Source of the DNA: Conidiobolus incongruus B7586
Lineage: Eukaryota; Entomophthoromycota; Entomophthoromycetes; Entomophthorales; Conidiobolaceae
Assembly: GCA_000697335.1 (NCBI GenBank)
Contig: JNEM01012012.1
Location: forward strand, 1 to 22,981
Direction: 5' to 3'
Length of the DNA stretch: 22,981 nt
Shown here: positions 1-11,729 of the stretch, one piece after another
Position numbering within the stretch: position 1 is the first letter of the stretch
Layout: each line of letters begins with the position of its first letter
The notes under the pieces: model-generated
The model's input: the letters and a program-made list of their open reading frames with translations, nothing else
Databases searched by the model: none
What the model was told of the DNA's origin: nothing
Translations under genes and position numbers: made by a program

Positions 1-939
1 TTTATTTTATTTAAATTAATTTTGTAATAATATATATATATATAATTTTGATATATATATATATATTTTTCTTTTATTATTTAAAATTTTAATTATTTAA
101 AATAATTTTATAGTAATAATTAATATATTAATAAAAAAGCTTTTAATTGTATTTATATTGGATAATATGATATATAAACTATAAATATACTATAAACTTG
201 TATATCTTGAAAATTTTCATAAAATTAAGTATTTTTCTTAATTAAGAATATATTATTATTAAAAATACTATAAAAAATATAACTTGTATTATATTTTAAA
301 AAAATCTCATATAATATTTTGGATTTGAAAAGATTAATATTGGATTATGAGATTAATTTTGATATAGCATATTTAAGTCAGTTATGTGATATTTTCCAAA
401 TAATGATATAATAACATCAATTGCTGATTTTATTCAAATTGACAGAAATAAAATTATTATAATTAGTTCAGTTCAATTTTATATCTTATAATTTTTTAAA
501 CAATTGCACTTAAATCAGTTAAATTTTATGATTGTTTTTTCTAATTATAAATAGATAGGGTTCCCATGGAGTATATAATGATTGTTACAAGGTATTAATT
601 ATATATTTGAGATATTATTGATTAATGATTTAAAAGATATCAAATTGATCAATAATGAAGACATAATATTTATAAGTAGTGGACTGGAATCTAAGCACAT
701 TATATTGAACTTTCCCTCTCAACTATCTATTCAAACAATGCTAATCTCAAAAAAATCTTTACATTTCTGTCATTTTTGTCATATCATAAATTATAAGGAT
801 ATTCATACTATGATTTAGATATAAAATTTGAACAATGTTTAATAAATCTTCATATTAAATTGAATTGAATGAATTATATTTTGAATTAATTTAATGTTTT
901 TCATTTCAAAACCAAATAGAAAATAAGTAATATAAACTA
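1..939. other. AT-rich intergenic DNA, no supported gene
   Basis: This stretch is mostly A and T, with two (AT)n microsatellite runs at 30-44 and 51-66. From about 310 to 820 the plus strand has short open segments with a coding-like look, such as one at 582-818 (78 codons) and another around 320-405. They change frame, match no family I recognise, and could be chance openings or an old gene remnant. I see no RNA gene, and no splice signals joining the segments. Confidence 0.5.
30..66. repeat. (AT)n microsatellite, two runs
   Basis: Two near-perfect alternating AT runs (30-44 and 51-66) are separated by a short T-rich spacer. This is simple low-complexity sequence. Confidence 0.85.
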
Positions 940-1211
940 TTAGTTCATAAGCCTAGTCAATTTACCTGGCACTGGAGCAATCTTTATTCTATCTATTTTA
1001 ATATAATTAATCCCTAAATTATTCGATCCAAAATACAACTTAATGCTACTTTATCCAGTTTATCCCCATCCTGACTAACTACTATGATGTTGCTATCAAC
1101 GTCCAGGGATGGGATTTTTTTAAAAGTATCAACTATATTGTTGCGCATTGTATCCCATCCATATGATACACAAAACCCCAACGGTGCATTTTGACCTGCT
1201 ATTGCCCAAAT
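940..1211 (-). pseudogene. GT13-like (MGAT1/GNT-I) glycosyltransferase remnant
   Basis: On the minus strand an open stretch runs from 1211 to a stop at 1014 (65 codons). It reads IWAIAGQNAPLGFCVSY, then a polar stretch, then SLDVDSNIIVSQDGDKLDKV. The motif hydrophobic-IVSQDG followed by a helix matches the start of the nucleotide-sugar domain of GT13 enzymes, where FPIIVSQD or LFISQDG is typical. These Golgi enzymes add GlcNAc to N-glycans. A shifted frame continues to 940 with INYIKIDRIKIAPVPGKL, which fits the segment after that motif (compare IRQPDLSSIAVPP of animal MGAT1). One frame change is therefore needed, there is no start codon, and the DxD-like catalytic segment is absent here. It is a fragment of a host gene, either a pseudogene or one exon of a badly decayed gene. 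The family call is from memory of the motif and is moderate. Confidence 0.5.
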
Positions 1212-1458
1212 TTACTATACATGAAGCAAATAGGAATATGCAATATTATAAAATTTATTCAATTTTTTATTGATAGCCTTATAATATAATTAAACTCCTC
1301 AACCTGGAAATTCCTAATAATCTTATATGTATAATCATCAACGGATAGGAAAACTATAGCGCAACTTGGATTGCTGTTTCCCAATCTTTCATCACTTGAT
1401 GCATATTAAAACTGATTTTTAATTGATAAAAAATTTTGTAGCTAGTAAAATCCAAGTG
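1212..1458. other. Short spacer between the two gene remnants
   Basis: The stretch 1330-1400 is less AT-rich than its surroundings. It is open for about 20 codons on either strand (minus: MHQVMKDWETAIQVAL; plus: ENYSATWIAVSQSFIT). It may belong to either remnant, but I cannot assign it. Confidence 0.3.
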
Positions 1459-1617
1459 ATGCTATTTACTGTGATGATAACAGTGGTATTCATGTGATTG
1501 TTGGGAATTATTCTGCTATATCTAAATTATAGTGGAATGCAGAATGAATGGTACAGGATTAGAGAATCTGTAAGTGGCTTAATTATTAATAGAATTAATG
1601 GTTTTTGGCCATTGTAA
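1459..1617 (+). pseudogene. Membrane-anchor-like coding remnant
   Basis: A plus-strand frame starting at ATG 1459 encodes MLFTVMITVVFM, one stop codon, then LLGIILLYLNYSGMQNEWYR and a further 19 residues ending in a stop at 1615. A hydrophobic helix of about 25 residues followed by a polar, basic stem is the layout of a type II Golgi glycosyltransferase N-terminus. The single internal TGA would be consistent with a TGG tryptophan codon hit by a G-to-A change. It lies head to head with the GT13-like piece at 940-1211, on the opposite strand, so the two cannot be one collinear gene as they stand. It may be the N-terminus of a neighbouring copy, or of the same gene after an inversion. The hydrophobic segment is clear; its identity is inference. 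Confidence 0.3.
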
Positions 1618-1793
1618 AAACAATTGGTATTACTGCCCTAAAAATTTATAACAAGATTATAATCAAACTTCGTCAAAAATCATTAATTATAAATATTAAA
1701 ACTATTTATTAATAGAATATAATTATTAAATATTTTGAATGATATATATATAAAACAAAATTAATTCAAAAAATTTATTAAATATTTTTATAA

Positions 1794-1797
1794 TAAG
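1794..1797. repeat. Left target-site duplication of element 1 (TAAG)
   Basis: TAAG directly precedes the TG start of the 5' LTR and recurs at 15565-15568, directly after the last base of element 1. If the shared terminal A is counted, the duplication is the 5 bp ATAAG. Confidence 0.75.
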
Positions 1798-2232
1798 TGA
1801 TGGAGAATAATCCTGTCAATTACTCAAGAAACTCTGATTACCACAGGATTTGAGAAGTCACATTAGAGATATCACATCCCTTGAACTAGTTGATCCTATT
1901 ACTTTTTGCCTATAAGTTATTCATGTCCACAAAAATCAACAATGGAACCTAATATAAGATTATCACAAGCAAACTAATAAACATATCTTTTATCTTTATT
2001 CTCAAAAGTATATAGTCTCTAAGTTTTTCTTGTAACCCTCACAAAAGTGTTGAGTTGTAACAAGTTTGAGATATTTACTTTATTCAAAGAACCTAATTTG
2101 TAGCAAGTTATTTTCACCTACTTTAGTAAACCCCAATAATTCCCCTTAATTCTGTGGTAATTTATTGTTTACCACTGGTGATTCCCTGTTTAAGCTTATA
2201 AAACCCATTGTTGTTAGTGTTAACCCTTAACA
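1798..2232 (+). repeat. 5' LTR of element 1
   Basis: A 435 bp direct repeat of 8431-8863 plus 15560-15564. It begins TGATGG and ends CCCTTAACA, giving the usual TG...CA termini. It keeps many more C and G bases than its 3' partner. Confidence 0.92.
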
Positions 2233-2236
2233 TTTA

Positions 2237-2250
2237 TGGTGATTCCACCA
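2237..2250 (+). other. Candidate primer binding site of element 1
   Basis: TGGTGATTCCACCA begins 4 bases inside the 5' LTR. A TGG start at this position is what pairing with the CCA end of a tRNA primer requires. I have not matched it to a specific tRNA. Confidence 0.35.
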
Positions 2251-2459
2251 AAGATTACCATAAATAACTTAAGAAAAGTTAAATTGTTTAAGCAAGAATA
2301 TTGCATAATTACTCTAATTTCCAAATTAAAATTGCTATATAATAACTCCCTAAGTAAATTTCTCTTTGGATTTCTCCCTATAACATATAAAGTGTAAATA
2401 GAAGAATATCCTAGCCCCACCAGTAGGTTACCACCAAAAAACCCCCTAGAGCTACCCAT

Positions 2460-5400
2460 AAGTAATTATCCCACACTTGCTAAAACCCCAGCAGCATCAG
2501 AATACCCTTTAGTAGGAGAAAGTTAAGCTTTACAAAAGAACACTTGAAGTAGATATTAATCATCTAAAAGTTATTGAATCTTATTAAACCTAGTATATTG
2601 TTCCATTAGTTCCTAATTATCTTACTTTACCTACTAATAATAAGACAAAATATCAAGCAAAATCAATAATAAATGGGATAAATTCTTTATAAAGTTAGAC
2701 ACCTAATTAAACTTGAAAGTGAAAACTATAGTTCAAGTATATTTAGATAAAGTATTAAGTTGCTTTATATAAATCCAGTATAGACTATCTTTTATTACTT
2801 CCCAATACTTTTATAATATTGTAGAAACTCCCTATTCTTATATAAGTACTAATTACCAAATAACCTACAAAAAACCCAATAGTTATTACAAAGCTAAATA
2901 AGCTTAAACCTCTACCCTAGAATAGTTGAAGTTTATTAGACTAGTACCTAATGGACAAGATAATTAAATCTTATAAATCAAGAGACTAACTATATTAGGT
3001 TATTTAAGTAATTTATTAGTAACTTATTTAGCTGTTGATATTTCCTCTAAGTTCTCTTCATATAAACAAATGTTAATTGCTACTCACTTGGGTAATACCC
3101 TCAATATATTATAGGAATAGTTATGTTTAGAACTTAAGAAAGTTATGATCCAACCCTCTTATTCTATTTAATATAAAGCTAAATATATGATGTTTTTCCA
3201 AGCTAAATGTGAAATTATAAGGGTATGATATGAGTAACTTAACAAATTAAGTAAGCACTGTTATTTAGGAACTTTTATCCCTATATATCATAGATTCTAT
3301 AATAGCTTGAAGAAGGGACTCAAAAATAGTCTTGCTTATAAGCTCAATAGTGCAAAAAACTGCCTACTTAATAAGTTATACCTAGCAGCAAAAGAGTTAA
3401 GATCTAATTACCTATATACTTCTTAAATAGAAAAGATCAAGGATATCATGAAAACTATAGACCTCTTTAGATCTAATACAAAAGAAAATTCCAAGGTCCC
3501 CTTTAATAAACCTATAGCTATAAAGAGTAGCTTTAATAATAAACCCCTATCAAAAAAAAACACTGAAATTTATTTTATTGCAATTTTAAATTCTTAAAAT
3601 AAAGAAGCTAATACCCCTTAAGCAAAATACCTGAGGAAAATATTCTACCTCAAAACACATATATTGAATATATATATAACAAGTTAAATATTGAGGATAG
3701 TTATCCCTCTACTCATAAAAACTATCTTATCAAATAAATAATAGCTGAGCATTACACCTATAACTAAGCTAAAAGCAATTAACCTGCTAAAGAGCTTCTT
3801 TCTATAAAGAAACCTAAAGGATAATCCTTAGCCACTAAACTCTAACCTAATAAGAAGCTGTTTACCACAACTAAAAACAATCTTGGTAAAATAAAGGTAA
3901 GTAAACCCTTTAAAGAATAGCTTGTAGTTATAAAGGTAAATAAGCTAGTTAAAAGCAAAGTTAAAAGAGAGAAGAAAAATTAAAGCTTTAATCTCTCTTA
4001 TACTCTATTACAAAAAAAGTTGAAGTTAAAAACTAAATCTATAACTGTTAGTAAGAAAATCTCCTTAGATAAATTTAAGGAGCTTATAGCTGTTAAACAG
4101 GTAAAGTATTTAAAAACATTAAAGTAAGATCCTAATTAAACTTTATATCTAGAAGACTTGCTCCAGAAACTACCTATTCTAGAAAAAACCCTTGTGGTAT
4201 CTCCTCTCTTAAAACACTCTTTGCTCTAAGAACTTTAAGCTTAGATTATTAACAAACTAGCTGAAAAATTCTTAGATGATTTAATTACTACAATATAGAG
4301 AAAGCTAAGCCTTATAAGTTTTGTGTCTTATGTAAATCTTTAAAAGAAGATGTCCCTTAAGATAATAGTTGAAGGAATATTAATAGAGGAAGAGTTCTCT
4401 AAATTATTTAATCCCTCAGAAGAATTACTTGATTGTTTCTAAGTAAAGTTAGAAAAAGAAGTTGAAATGACTATTATTACTCCCTCTATACTTACTCTTT
4501 ATATACCAGAAAATATCAAGTTATCCTTAAACTATAGTAAAGTATATAACACAAGACTAATGTTTATTGTATCACCTAAGCATATTGTAATTATAAATAA
4601 CAGTTATATTCACCCCCTCTATAAAGGGATGATTTTAGAGGAATACATCTTTTATCTTAAATATTAGAAGGATATTAAAGTCTATATCACTAATCCCTAA
4701 GAAAAAAATTAATTTATTCAAGAAAAAGAAGTACTTGCAGTACTTATCTTACATCCCTAGAAAACCCATCAAAGAATGCTTATACACCTTGTTAGATCAT
4801 ATTCCACTAAAAAGCTAGTATTAAAATCAAGCCTGGTACCTATAATATAGCTTAATTATAACATAACTATACTTACCAAAAGGAAATACTGTTTATATAT
4901 AAAAGTTCAGATAAAAGGTGAACCATACTATACTTATATAGATTATAGCTTAAGGTTGAGTTTTATATCAAAAGATTTAGTTAATACCATAAATATCTTA
5001 TATAATATAACTAAAAATATAATATTCACTATTGTCACAAGGGTTAAAAGCTCTTTAAGTCTATCAAAGCTAGTTTAGATATAAGTCAACAGTATTATTT
5101 TCAATTATAGGTTTTAAATAATTTGAGCCAATAAAATCAAAATACTCTTTAGTATTAATTGGCTTTATAATATAAAAACAATATTTTATATAGCAACAAA
5201 CACCATCTATATTACTTATAATAATAAACACAAGTTTATTAAAATGGTAACCCCTTATAAAAAACCTACTAGCTTACATATAACTATTACTCTACCCCTA
5301 GATGTAACTCAAGTGATTTTTAATAGAACTAAATGTTAGTTGGAAGAAAAAGGTGAAATCTAAGCTATTAAATATAATATTAAATTAGGGTAATATTATA

Positions 5401-5540
5401 GCAAATTAATTACTTTTCTCTAGTCCTACAATAATCTAGTTGCTATAAACTTAAATAAACTCCTTAAAGCAACTTACAAAGAATTTGCTATTAATCTTAT
5501 TTATAAGAAGGACAAGCCTATCAATTGTAGTAATTTTGTT
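2460..5540 (+). mobile_element. Gag-like region of element 1
   Basis: About 3 kb lies between the 5' LTR and the reverse transcriptase. It is heavily decayed, and only its position supports a gag or gag-protease role. A coding-like plus-strand stretch spans roughly 4340-4670, but I recognise no clear zinc knuckle or protease motif. Three kilobases is longer than a typical gag plus protease, so an extra domain or non-coding sequence is possible. Confidence 0.45.
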
Positions 5541-5549
5541 ATTGCTTAC

Positions 5550-6270
5550 TATCTTTAACTAAAGATTCTAGAAGATATAAAAAAGATGCTTAAAGGTAGC
5601 ATTATTGAAAAAACCACCTTTGAATAAAATTTTAAAATAGTGATTATCTTAAAAAACAAGAAGCTATAAATATGTGTTAATTTTAAACCCTTGAATAATA
5701 TTATTATAAAGTATCTTTATCCAATACCTTTAGTATAGCAAGTTTTAAATACACTATAAAAAAGAAGGGTTTTCTCTTCACTTAACTTTAAGTTATTATT
5801 AAATTATAGTCCAAAAAAGTAACAATGAAAAGATTGCTTTTAACATTCTTAATAGGTGATTTTAATACAAGAGGTTATTGTTTAAAGTGTGTAACACTTT
5901 AAGATTTTTTCAGGAAATAATAAACATTATCCTATAAGAGTATCTTTATAAATCTGTAGTTGTATACTTAAATAACATCCTTATCTATTTAAAATCTATC
6001 AATAATTATCTATATCATTTAAACTTAGTATTTGAAGTTTTTTGTTAGTTTAACCTATATATTAATTTAGAAAAATATCAATTTAGTTTCTTTAAGTTAA
6101 GATATCTAGGTTATGTTATAGGTAATGAAAAGATTAAACTTAATATAAGTAATCTAAATAAAATTAAAACCCTTACTCCTTTTAAAAATGTAAAGAGCAT
6201 ATATGTTTTCTTAAAACTCACAGGCTATTACTATATGTTTATAGAAAACTACTCTAGTTAAACTTATCCA
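5550..6270 (+). mobile_element. Reverse transcriptase region of element 1
   Basis: The Ty3/Gypsy RT fold is recognisable in pieces, including a VYL-NILIY palm-motif region near 5960-6000, LEKYQFSFFKLRYLGYVIG near 6070-6125, and a thumb/connection segment resembling LKLTGYY near 6215-6240. It is broken. Confidence 0.85.
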
Positions 6271-6289
6271 CTAACATATCTTCTTAAGA

Positions 6290-6660
6290 AAAACACCCTT
6301 TTTAACTAAAACCACACTTATAAACTAGCTTTTCATTATTTAAAAAATACTCTCTTCTAGGAACTAGTTTTAATAAGCTTAAATTATAGTAAAGAGTTCC
6401 TCTTAAGTACTAACTTATCTAGCTATATTATAGGTGCTATATTAAAACAACTTGATAATAATAGTTATAAGTACCTTTTTTAATTTTAGTTTAAAACTTT
6501 AAGTCTAACAAAAGTAAAATATAAGGTCACCTAAAAAAAACCTTGGTAATTATGAAGATAGTAGAGTATTTTAAAATATACCTGCTTAAATATTATTTTA
6601 CTGTTTTCACTGATTATACATCTGCTAAAAATTATTTATAGTTGTTTGATCCTTCTCTTT
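6290..6660 (+). mobile_element. RNase H region of element 1
   Basis: LLSTNLSSYIIGAILKQLDN near 6400-6460 fits the first beta-strand and helix of a Gypsy RNase H (LxTDASxxAIGAVLxQ type). A following segment near 6550-6620 (IVEYFKIYLLKYYFTVFTDY) fits the HYLxGxxFxxxTDH region. It is broken. Confidence 0.8.
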
Positions 6661-6999
6661 AATAATTTTATTGGATGATAATCTTCTTTTACTTTAATTA
6701 CATTATAATTTATAAGGCTGGATTAAAAAACTACAATGTTAATTTTATGTCTCAGTTAAAAATTAAAGTCTACTCAATAAAAATCCTTAACAAAGAGTGT
6801 GATCAACTTTATAATAAATATAAAAACTTTTTGGTTAATATAATTATTTATTTTAGAAATATCTAAGATAATAAGATATATGTAAGCTCAAAAAAAATTC
6901 ATTATAGAACTTTTAATTATATGTTTATTGATGAAAGAATATAAAAAATAGTGAATCTAATTGATGTTAAAGTTTATAAAGAAATCTATCTAAAAAGTA

Positions 7000-7980
7000 A
7001 AAGGAAGGTATTACTCAAGAGTATACACAACCTACAAAGGTACTTCTCTCAGAAAGCTATCTATAAAAAAATCAATTTTTAGTATTAGTGGTTAAAAATA
7101 ATAGAATAGATTAATGATTACTGTAAAAGTTACACTTAATGTAAAAAAACCAACCTAGCACCTTTATAATTGATAAAATTATTTAGGTTACCCTTGAAAA
7201 GATCTTTAACTACTAAAGAGTTGATTTTGTAGGACTTTTTAACCTTATCTTTTTTAGTAACAAGTATATACTTATGTTCACTGAATATGTTATTACATAA
7301 GTAATAGCTGTCTTAATAAAAAATTACACTACTTTTACCACTATTATTTATTTATTTTACTATATCATCACTAATTATAAAATACCTTAGTATCTAATCT
7401 CAAATTGTAAAACATATTTTATTATAAAAATCTTTAGTAAAATGCTTAGTTGGTTAAGAATTAAATATATCAAAATAGCCCCTTATACCTTTAACTCTAA
7501 TAACTACACTAAGTGAATAAATTAAACCTTATATAATAGCTTTAAAAAAAAGTTTAAGAAACTAGCTAAAAATAGGATAAGGTTTTAACAAATATTATGT
7601 AGGTATATAAAAGTAATCTTTATAAAAGTTTAGAAGGGTTTATTCCCTTTTACATAATGTATAGTGTTAACCTTAACTAAACCAAGTTTAAAAAACAAAC
7701 TTTGTTTAATTTGTAAAGAAACTTCCTTAAAACAAAAAACTAGATTTTCTTTTCTTTAATCTGGTTATCATTTAAGAAAAAAAAGCTATATAATTAAAAT
7801 TAACTTGTTAAAGAGCTTTACTATATTAGAGATAAAATTATGTGGTGAAATTATAAGAAGACTTGTACTTTTTATTTTAAGCTTATAAACAACTAAGTCT
7901 CTAACTATATCATTAGGGATTATAATGGAAAAGGTATATACTTTATAAGTTTACTTAACCAATCTAAAAAAAAATAGAAA
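7000..7980 (+). mobile_element. Integrase region of element 1
   Basis: A zinc-finger-like segment near 7090-7160 is followed by the catalytic core, with VDFVGLFNLIFFSNKYILMF near 7217-7276 as the first strands. The C-terminal part is poorly preserved. About 450 bp of non-coding sequence, including a pyrimidine-rich run at 8050-8160, separates it from the 3' LTR. Confidence 0.8.
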
Positions 7981-8414
7981 GTAGGTGAATTATCAACAAC
8001 TCTATGTTGAATAAGTAATCACCTCTGTTATATACTCTTTATATTAATTTACACCTTTCCTTTATTCTATTCTTTATTCTCTTTTCTCTCTTCTTTTATT
8101 ATTATTTTAATTTTTTTTCTCTTTATATCTTATATATTTTTTTTTATTAATTTACTATTTTGTTAAGAAATAAAAACAAAAAAAATGATAAAACAAAAAA
8201 AACACAAAAAAAATTTTGCTAAACTAATAAGTTAATTCAAAAATAAAGGATTATAGCTAAAGAAACCTTACTCTAACTTAATAGTTTCAACCTTTAGTTA
8301 TACCTATTCAATATTTATTAAATAAAACCAACCTACAAATGCTATTTAGATAAAATATAACCTATTTGCAAAAGGTAAAGTTTTTAAATTATTGCTTTTA
8401 TATTCAAGATAAAC

Positions 8415-8430
8415 AAAGGTAAAAGAAAAG
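8415..8430 (+). other. Polypurine tract of element 1
   Basis: The sequence AAAGGTAAAAGAAAAG ends exactly where the 3' LTR begins, the position and composition expected for the plus-strand primer of reverse transcription. Confidence 0.65.
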
Positions 8431-8863
8431 TATTAATAGAGAATAATCTTGTTAATTACTTAAGAAACTCTAATTACTATAGGATTTAAATAGTTACATT
8501 AGAGATATCATATCTTTTAAACTAGTTGATCCTATTATTTTTTACCTGTAAGTTATTTATGTCCACAAAAATCAACATTAGAACCTAATATAAGATTATT
8601 ACCAATAAACTAATAAATATATCTTTTATCTTTATTCTCAAAAGTATACAGTCTCTAAGTTTTTCTTGTAACCTTCACAAAAGTGTTGAGTTATAACAAG
8701 TGTGAGATATTTATTTTATTCAAAGAACTTAATTTATAGCAAGTTATTTTCACTTACTTTAGTAAACCCTAATAATTCCCTTTAATTCTATAGTAATTTA
8801 TTGTTTACCACTAGTGATTCCTTGTTTAAGCTTGTAAAACCCATTGTTGTTTGTGTTAACCTT
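8431..8863 (+). repeat. 3' LTR of element 1 (last 5 bp at 15560-15564)
   Basis: This is a direct repeat of 1798-2232. Element 2 interrupts it just before its end, and the missing TAACA terminus is found at 15560-15564, after element 2 and its duplicated target. Compared with the 5' LTR it carries T for C or A for G at about 36 positions, with only a handful of the reverse. Confidence 0.9.
8860..8863. repeat. Left target-site duplication of element 2 (CCTT)
   Basis: CCTT precedes the TGTTACC start of element 2. Its partner at 15556-15559 is TCTT, one C-to-T change away. Confidence 0.6.
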
Positions 8864-9322
8864 TGTTACCAGCAAGTATTTTGATAATTAAACTACTTCT
8901 ATAATGTTATTAGATATTGACATCCCTTTTAATTTACTTATATATAACAAAGCCTCACTTGTTATTTATAGTTGTTATCTTGATATTAATAAACTTTAAC
9001 CTTTTAGAAGGTAAGTTATAATTTATAAATTACCATAGATATATAACCTTAGTTACAACTATTATAATAAAGATATCTTTTTCTATCACAAATCTATTAG
9101 ATTATTTGAATCTTTAAGTTATTATTTATCAACTGGTGATTAAGTCAAGAATTAAGATAACATCAAATCTTTGTAATTCTTAGTTAGAGATATTGTAGAT
9201 ATTTGTGATTTATAAGTAATCTACTTTATTAGTACTTGTTAATACCTCTTAATATATCTAGCAGGTATAATATTCAACTTTTACTTAAATCCTTAACACT
9301 AAAAAACAACTCATTGTTAATA
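8864..9322 (+). repeat. 5' LTR of element 2
   Basis: A 459 bp direct repeat of 15097-15555 with no gaps in the alignment. It begins TGTTACCAGC and ends TTGTTAATA. The termini form the short inverted repeat TGTTA...TAACA in the best-preserved copy of each end. Confidence 0.93.
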
Positions 9323-9539
9323 ATAGTGACACTTATAAGATATAACAAGATTACCTTAAAACTTAAATCTAAATCACTTTATAGTAGCAAAACCAGCATT
9401 AGCACTAGAATCCCTATTCTCTTTAATTAGTGAAGAATAAATTAAAAACATTATAGCAAACTAATTCTGTGAAAATTTCACTAGACTCTTCTAATAATAA
9501 CTTTCATCCTTTGTATTTTTAGCCTATAGTTAAAGTATA

Positions 9540-11650
9540 GTTAAAGTTTTTATAGAGAATAAAAGTAGTAGAACTCTTAGTAACTAAAAAGAACAACTAA
9601 ACTATAAAGTAGATATTAAAGCTTTTCCTTTATTCCCTTATAATTTAATCCCTATAAGAAACCTTTAATAGGTTTATATAAACCTACAACACCTAGTAAA
9701 TAAGAATCATTGGGTTGTATGCAATCTTAACCTTTAAACTAATAAACTAAGGAAGTTCCTAGCAGATGCTAAAGAACAAAAAGATTGGTTAGCTAATACT
9801 AGTTTAATATTTTATAATATAATAGTCCCAATGTATAATGTTATGTTGGAAGTTATATTTAAACTTTTAACCCACTAGCAAAACTCTATTAAAAAATAAA
9901 TTTGTTGAAATCTATAAGTAACTTGGGAATAATTTTCTACTTAGATTATAAACTAATGTTTTAACACTAACTACCAAAAAGTATTACTAAACTGCTATAT
10001 TAAATTAGTTTAACAAAATAACAAAAATGTAGAGGAATTTTATAACTATTTATTAAGGATAACATAATAAATTAGATGCTTATTTTATATTCCTATAAAA
10101 AACAAGTTCTTAGATAGGATTAAACATTAAGTGATGAGTATACTAATTATTTAAAAGGTACCCTTAAATATCTTCTCTAATTATAAAACACTAGTGGCAG
10201 TAAAAAAAGCTAAAGTGGTTTATAAAGCAATAGTTAAAGAAGTTAACTATTGAGTTTAACAAGCCCCACTAATAAATTTATAGAAGGATCCTATAAGAAG
10301 AATAAAGGTGGTAGAAATCAACAACACTTTACAACTAGCTAAACTTCTCCATCAAATTTAATTTTCTCTTTACTTTTTAATTAAGGAATTAAAGCAGAAA
10401 AACTAGTTACTAAAGATAGTTTAGAAGATAAATAATCATTAGATAACACTCTCTTATTAGAAACTCTAGATAGCACTATAAACCCTAAGGTACACATGAA
10501 GTTTGTTTAGATTTTGGAGAAGATAGAAGGGAAAGAGTTAGAATACCTAGTAGCAAATTTTATGAATATTAGATAATTATTAGCTATTTAAAAAAGATAA
10601 CCCCTGAAAAAAAAGAGTATTAGTTATAAAACCCTTAAAACTATTAAGTTCAGAACAATAAGAAAAATACAGCTAAAAAAAATTGCTGAAGCAAAAATAT
10701 CAGTTATCCAACAAGCTATAACCTCTACTAAACTAGTTTCTATAAAAATAGACTTAAATCCTCTTAACTCTCAAATTTCATCAGATCACAAGTAATTTAC
10801 TGAAATACCTAAGGAACTTTTAAAGTAAAAAAAACATTATCTATCATCTTTAAATTAGGAAAATGTTAGACTTAGAGAAATGATTTAACAAAGGGTTTTA
10901 AAAACCTCTAATCTATCTTTAAAAGTAAAGCAGTAAAATCCACCACTAACAATTTAGCAAAACACTTTATTATCTCAAACAACAACATTTAACTTATTAG
11001 AAGTAATAGAGGGAGTTAAGAAATAATAGCTATATAATGAAAATTCAATACAGTTAAACAAAACTAAAAAGAGACCCTACTTAAACAATATTATATATAA
11101 TAGAAGGAAAAGCAAACATAAAAGACTTATCTTTAGAGGGTAAACCCTCAAAGAAATTACTTAAGAGGTTATAGAGACAAAATTTGTAATTAACATCTGT
11201 GAAGCATTAAATTATTAGCTAGGTTTTAATCAGAAGTGGTAAAGAGCTAGTTATCCTATTAAATATATAGAGTAAACAACTAAGATAAAGGCAACTTATT
11301 AATATTATACCTCTTTACCTATTGATAATCTAGTAATATTTGAAGAAAGTGAGTGGAAATATTCTACTAACATTAACATATTATTTCTCCCTAATGAGTT
11401 ATAAAAAATAGAAACTAAAATCAAAATAGAATTTCCTGTTGATATCTACCTTAATATTAACCTTAATACAAAAGAAGAAAAGGGTTACAATAGAATTAAA
11501 ATATTAGCTGAAACCTTCACAGAGAGTAGTGAACACCTTATTCTTTTAATTGTAAACACCACTAATAAATTTAAAACTATCTTAACAAGCACTAAGCTTG
11601 CCACTATTAAAGCACATTGTATTTTATTTCCCTAAGCTAAAATTGTAGGA
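9540..11650 (+). mobile_element. Gag-like region of element 2
   Basis: Near 9960-10150 a stretch with NVEEFYNYLLRIT followed by CLFYIPIKNKFLDRIKH resembles the capsid segment of fungal Gypsy gags (short helices with a conserved phenylalanine and a basic end). The rest is poorly preserved. No clear zinc knuckle was seen. Confidence 0.5.
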
Positions 11651-11729
11651 ATAATCCTTTAGCTAGATCAACACCTATTAAAGGTAGATCCCAAGTTCTA
11701 CCTTAAAGTTTATATCTAGTTAAAAGGGG

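Noticed and set aside
582-818. 78-codon plus-strand open frame
   Set aside because: It is coding-like in places but has no recognisable motif, no splice signals and no neighbours in frame; it is mentioned only as part of the intergenic description.
2220-2459. 79-codon minus-strand open frame just inside element 1
   Set aside because: It overlaps the LTR end and primer binding site, runs antisense to the element, and matches nothing I recognise.
8050-8160. Pyrimidine-rich run as a polypurine tract on the other strand
   Set aside because: The true plus-strand purine tract abuts the 3' LTR at 8415-8430; this run is about 270 bp or more away and simply lies in the non-coding 3' region.
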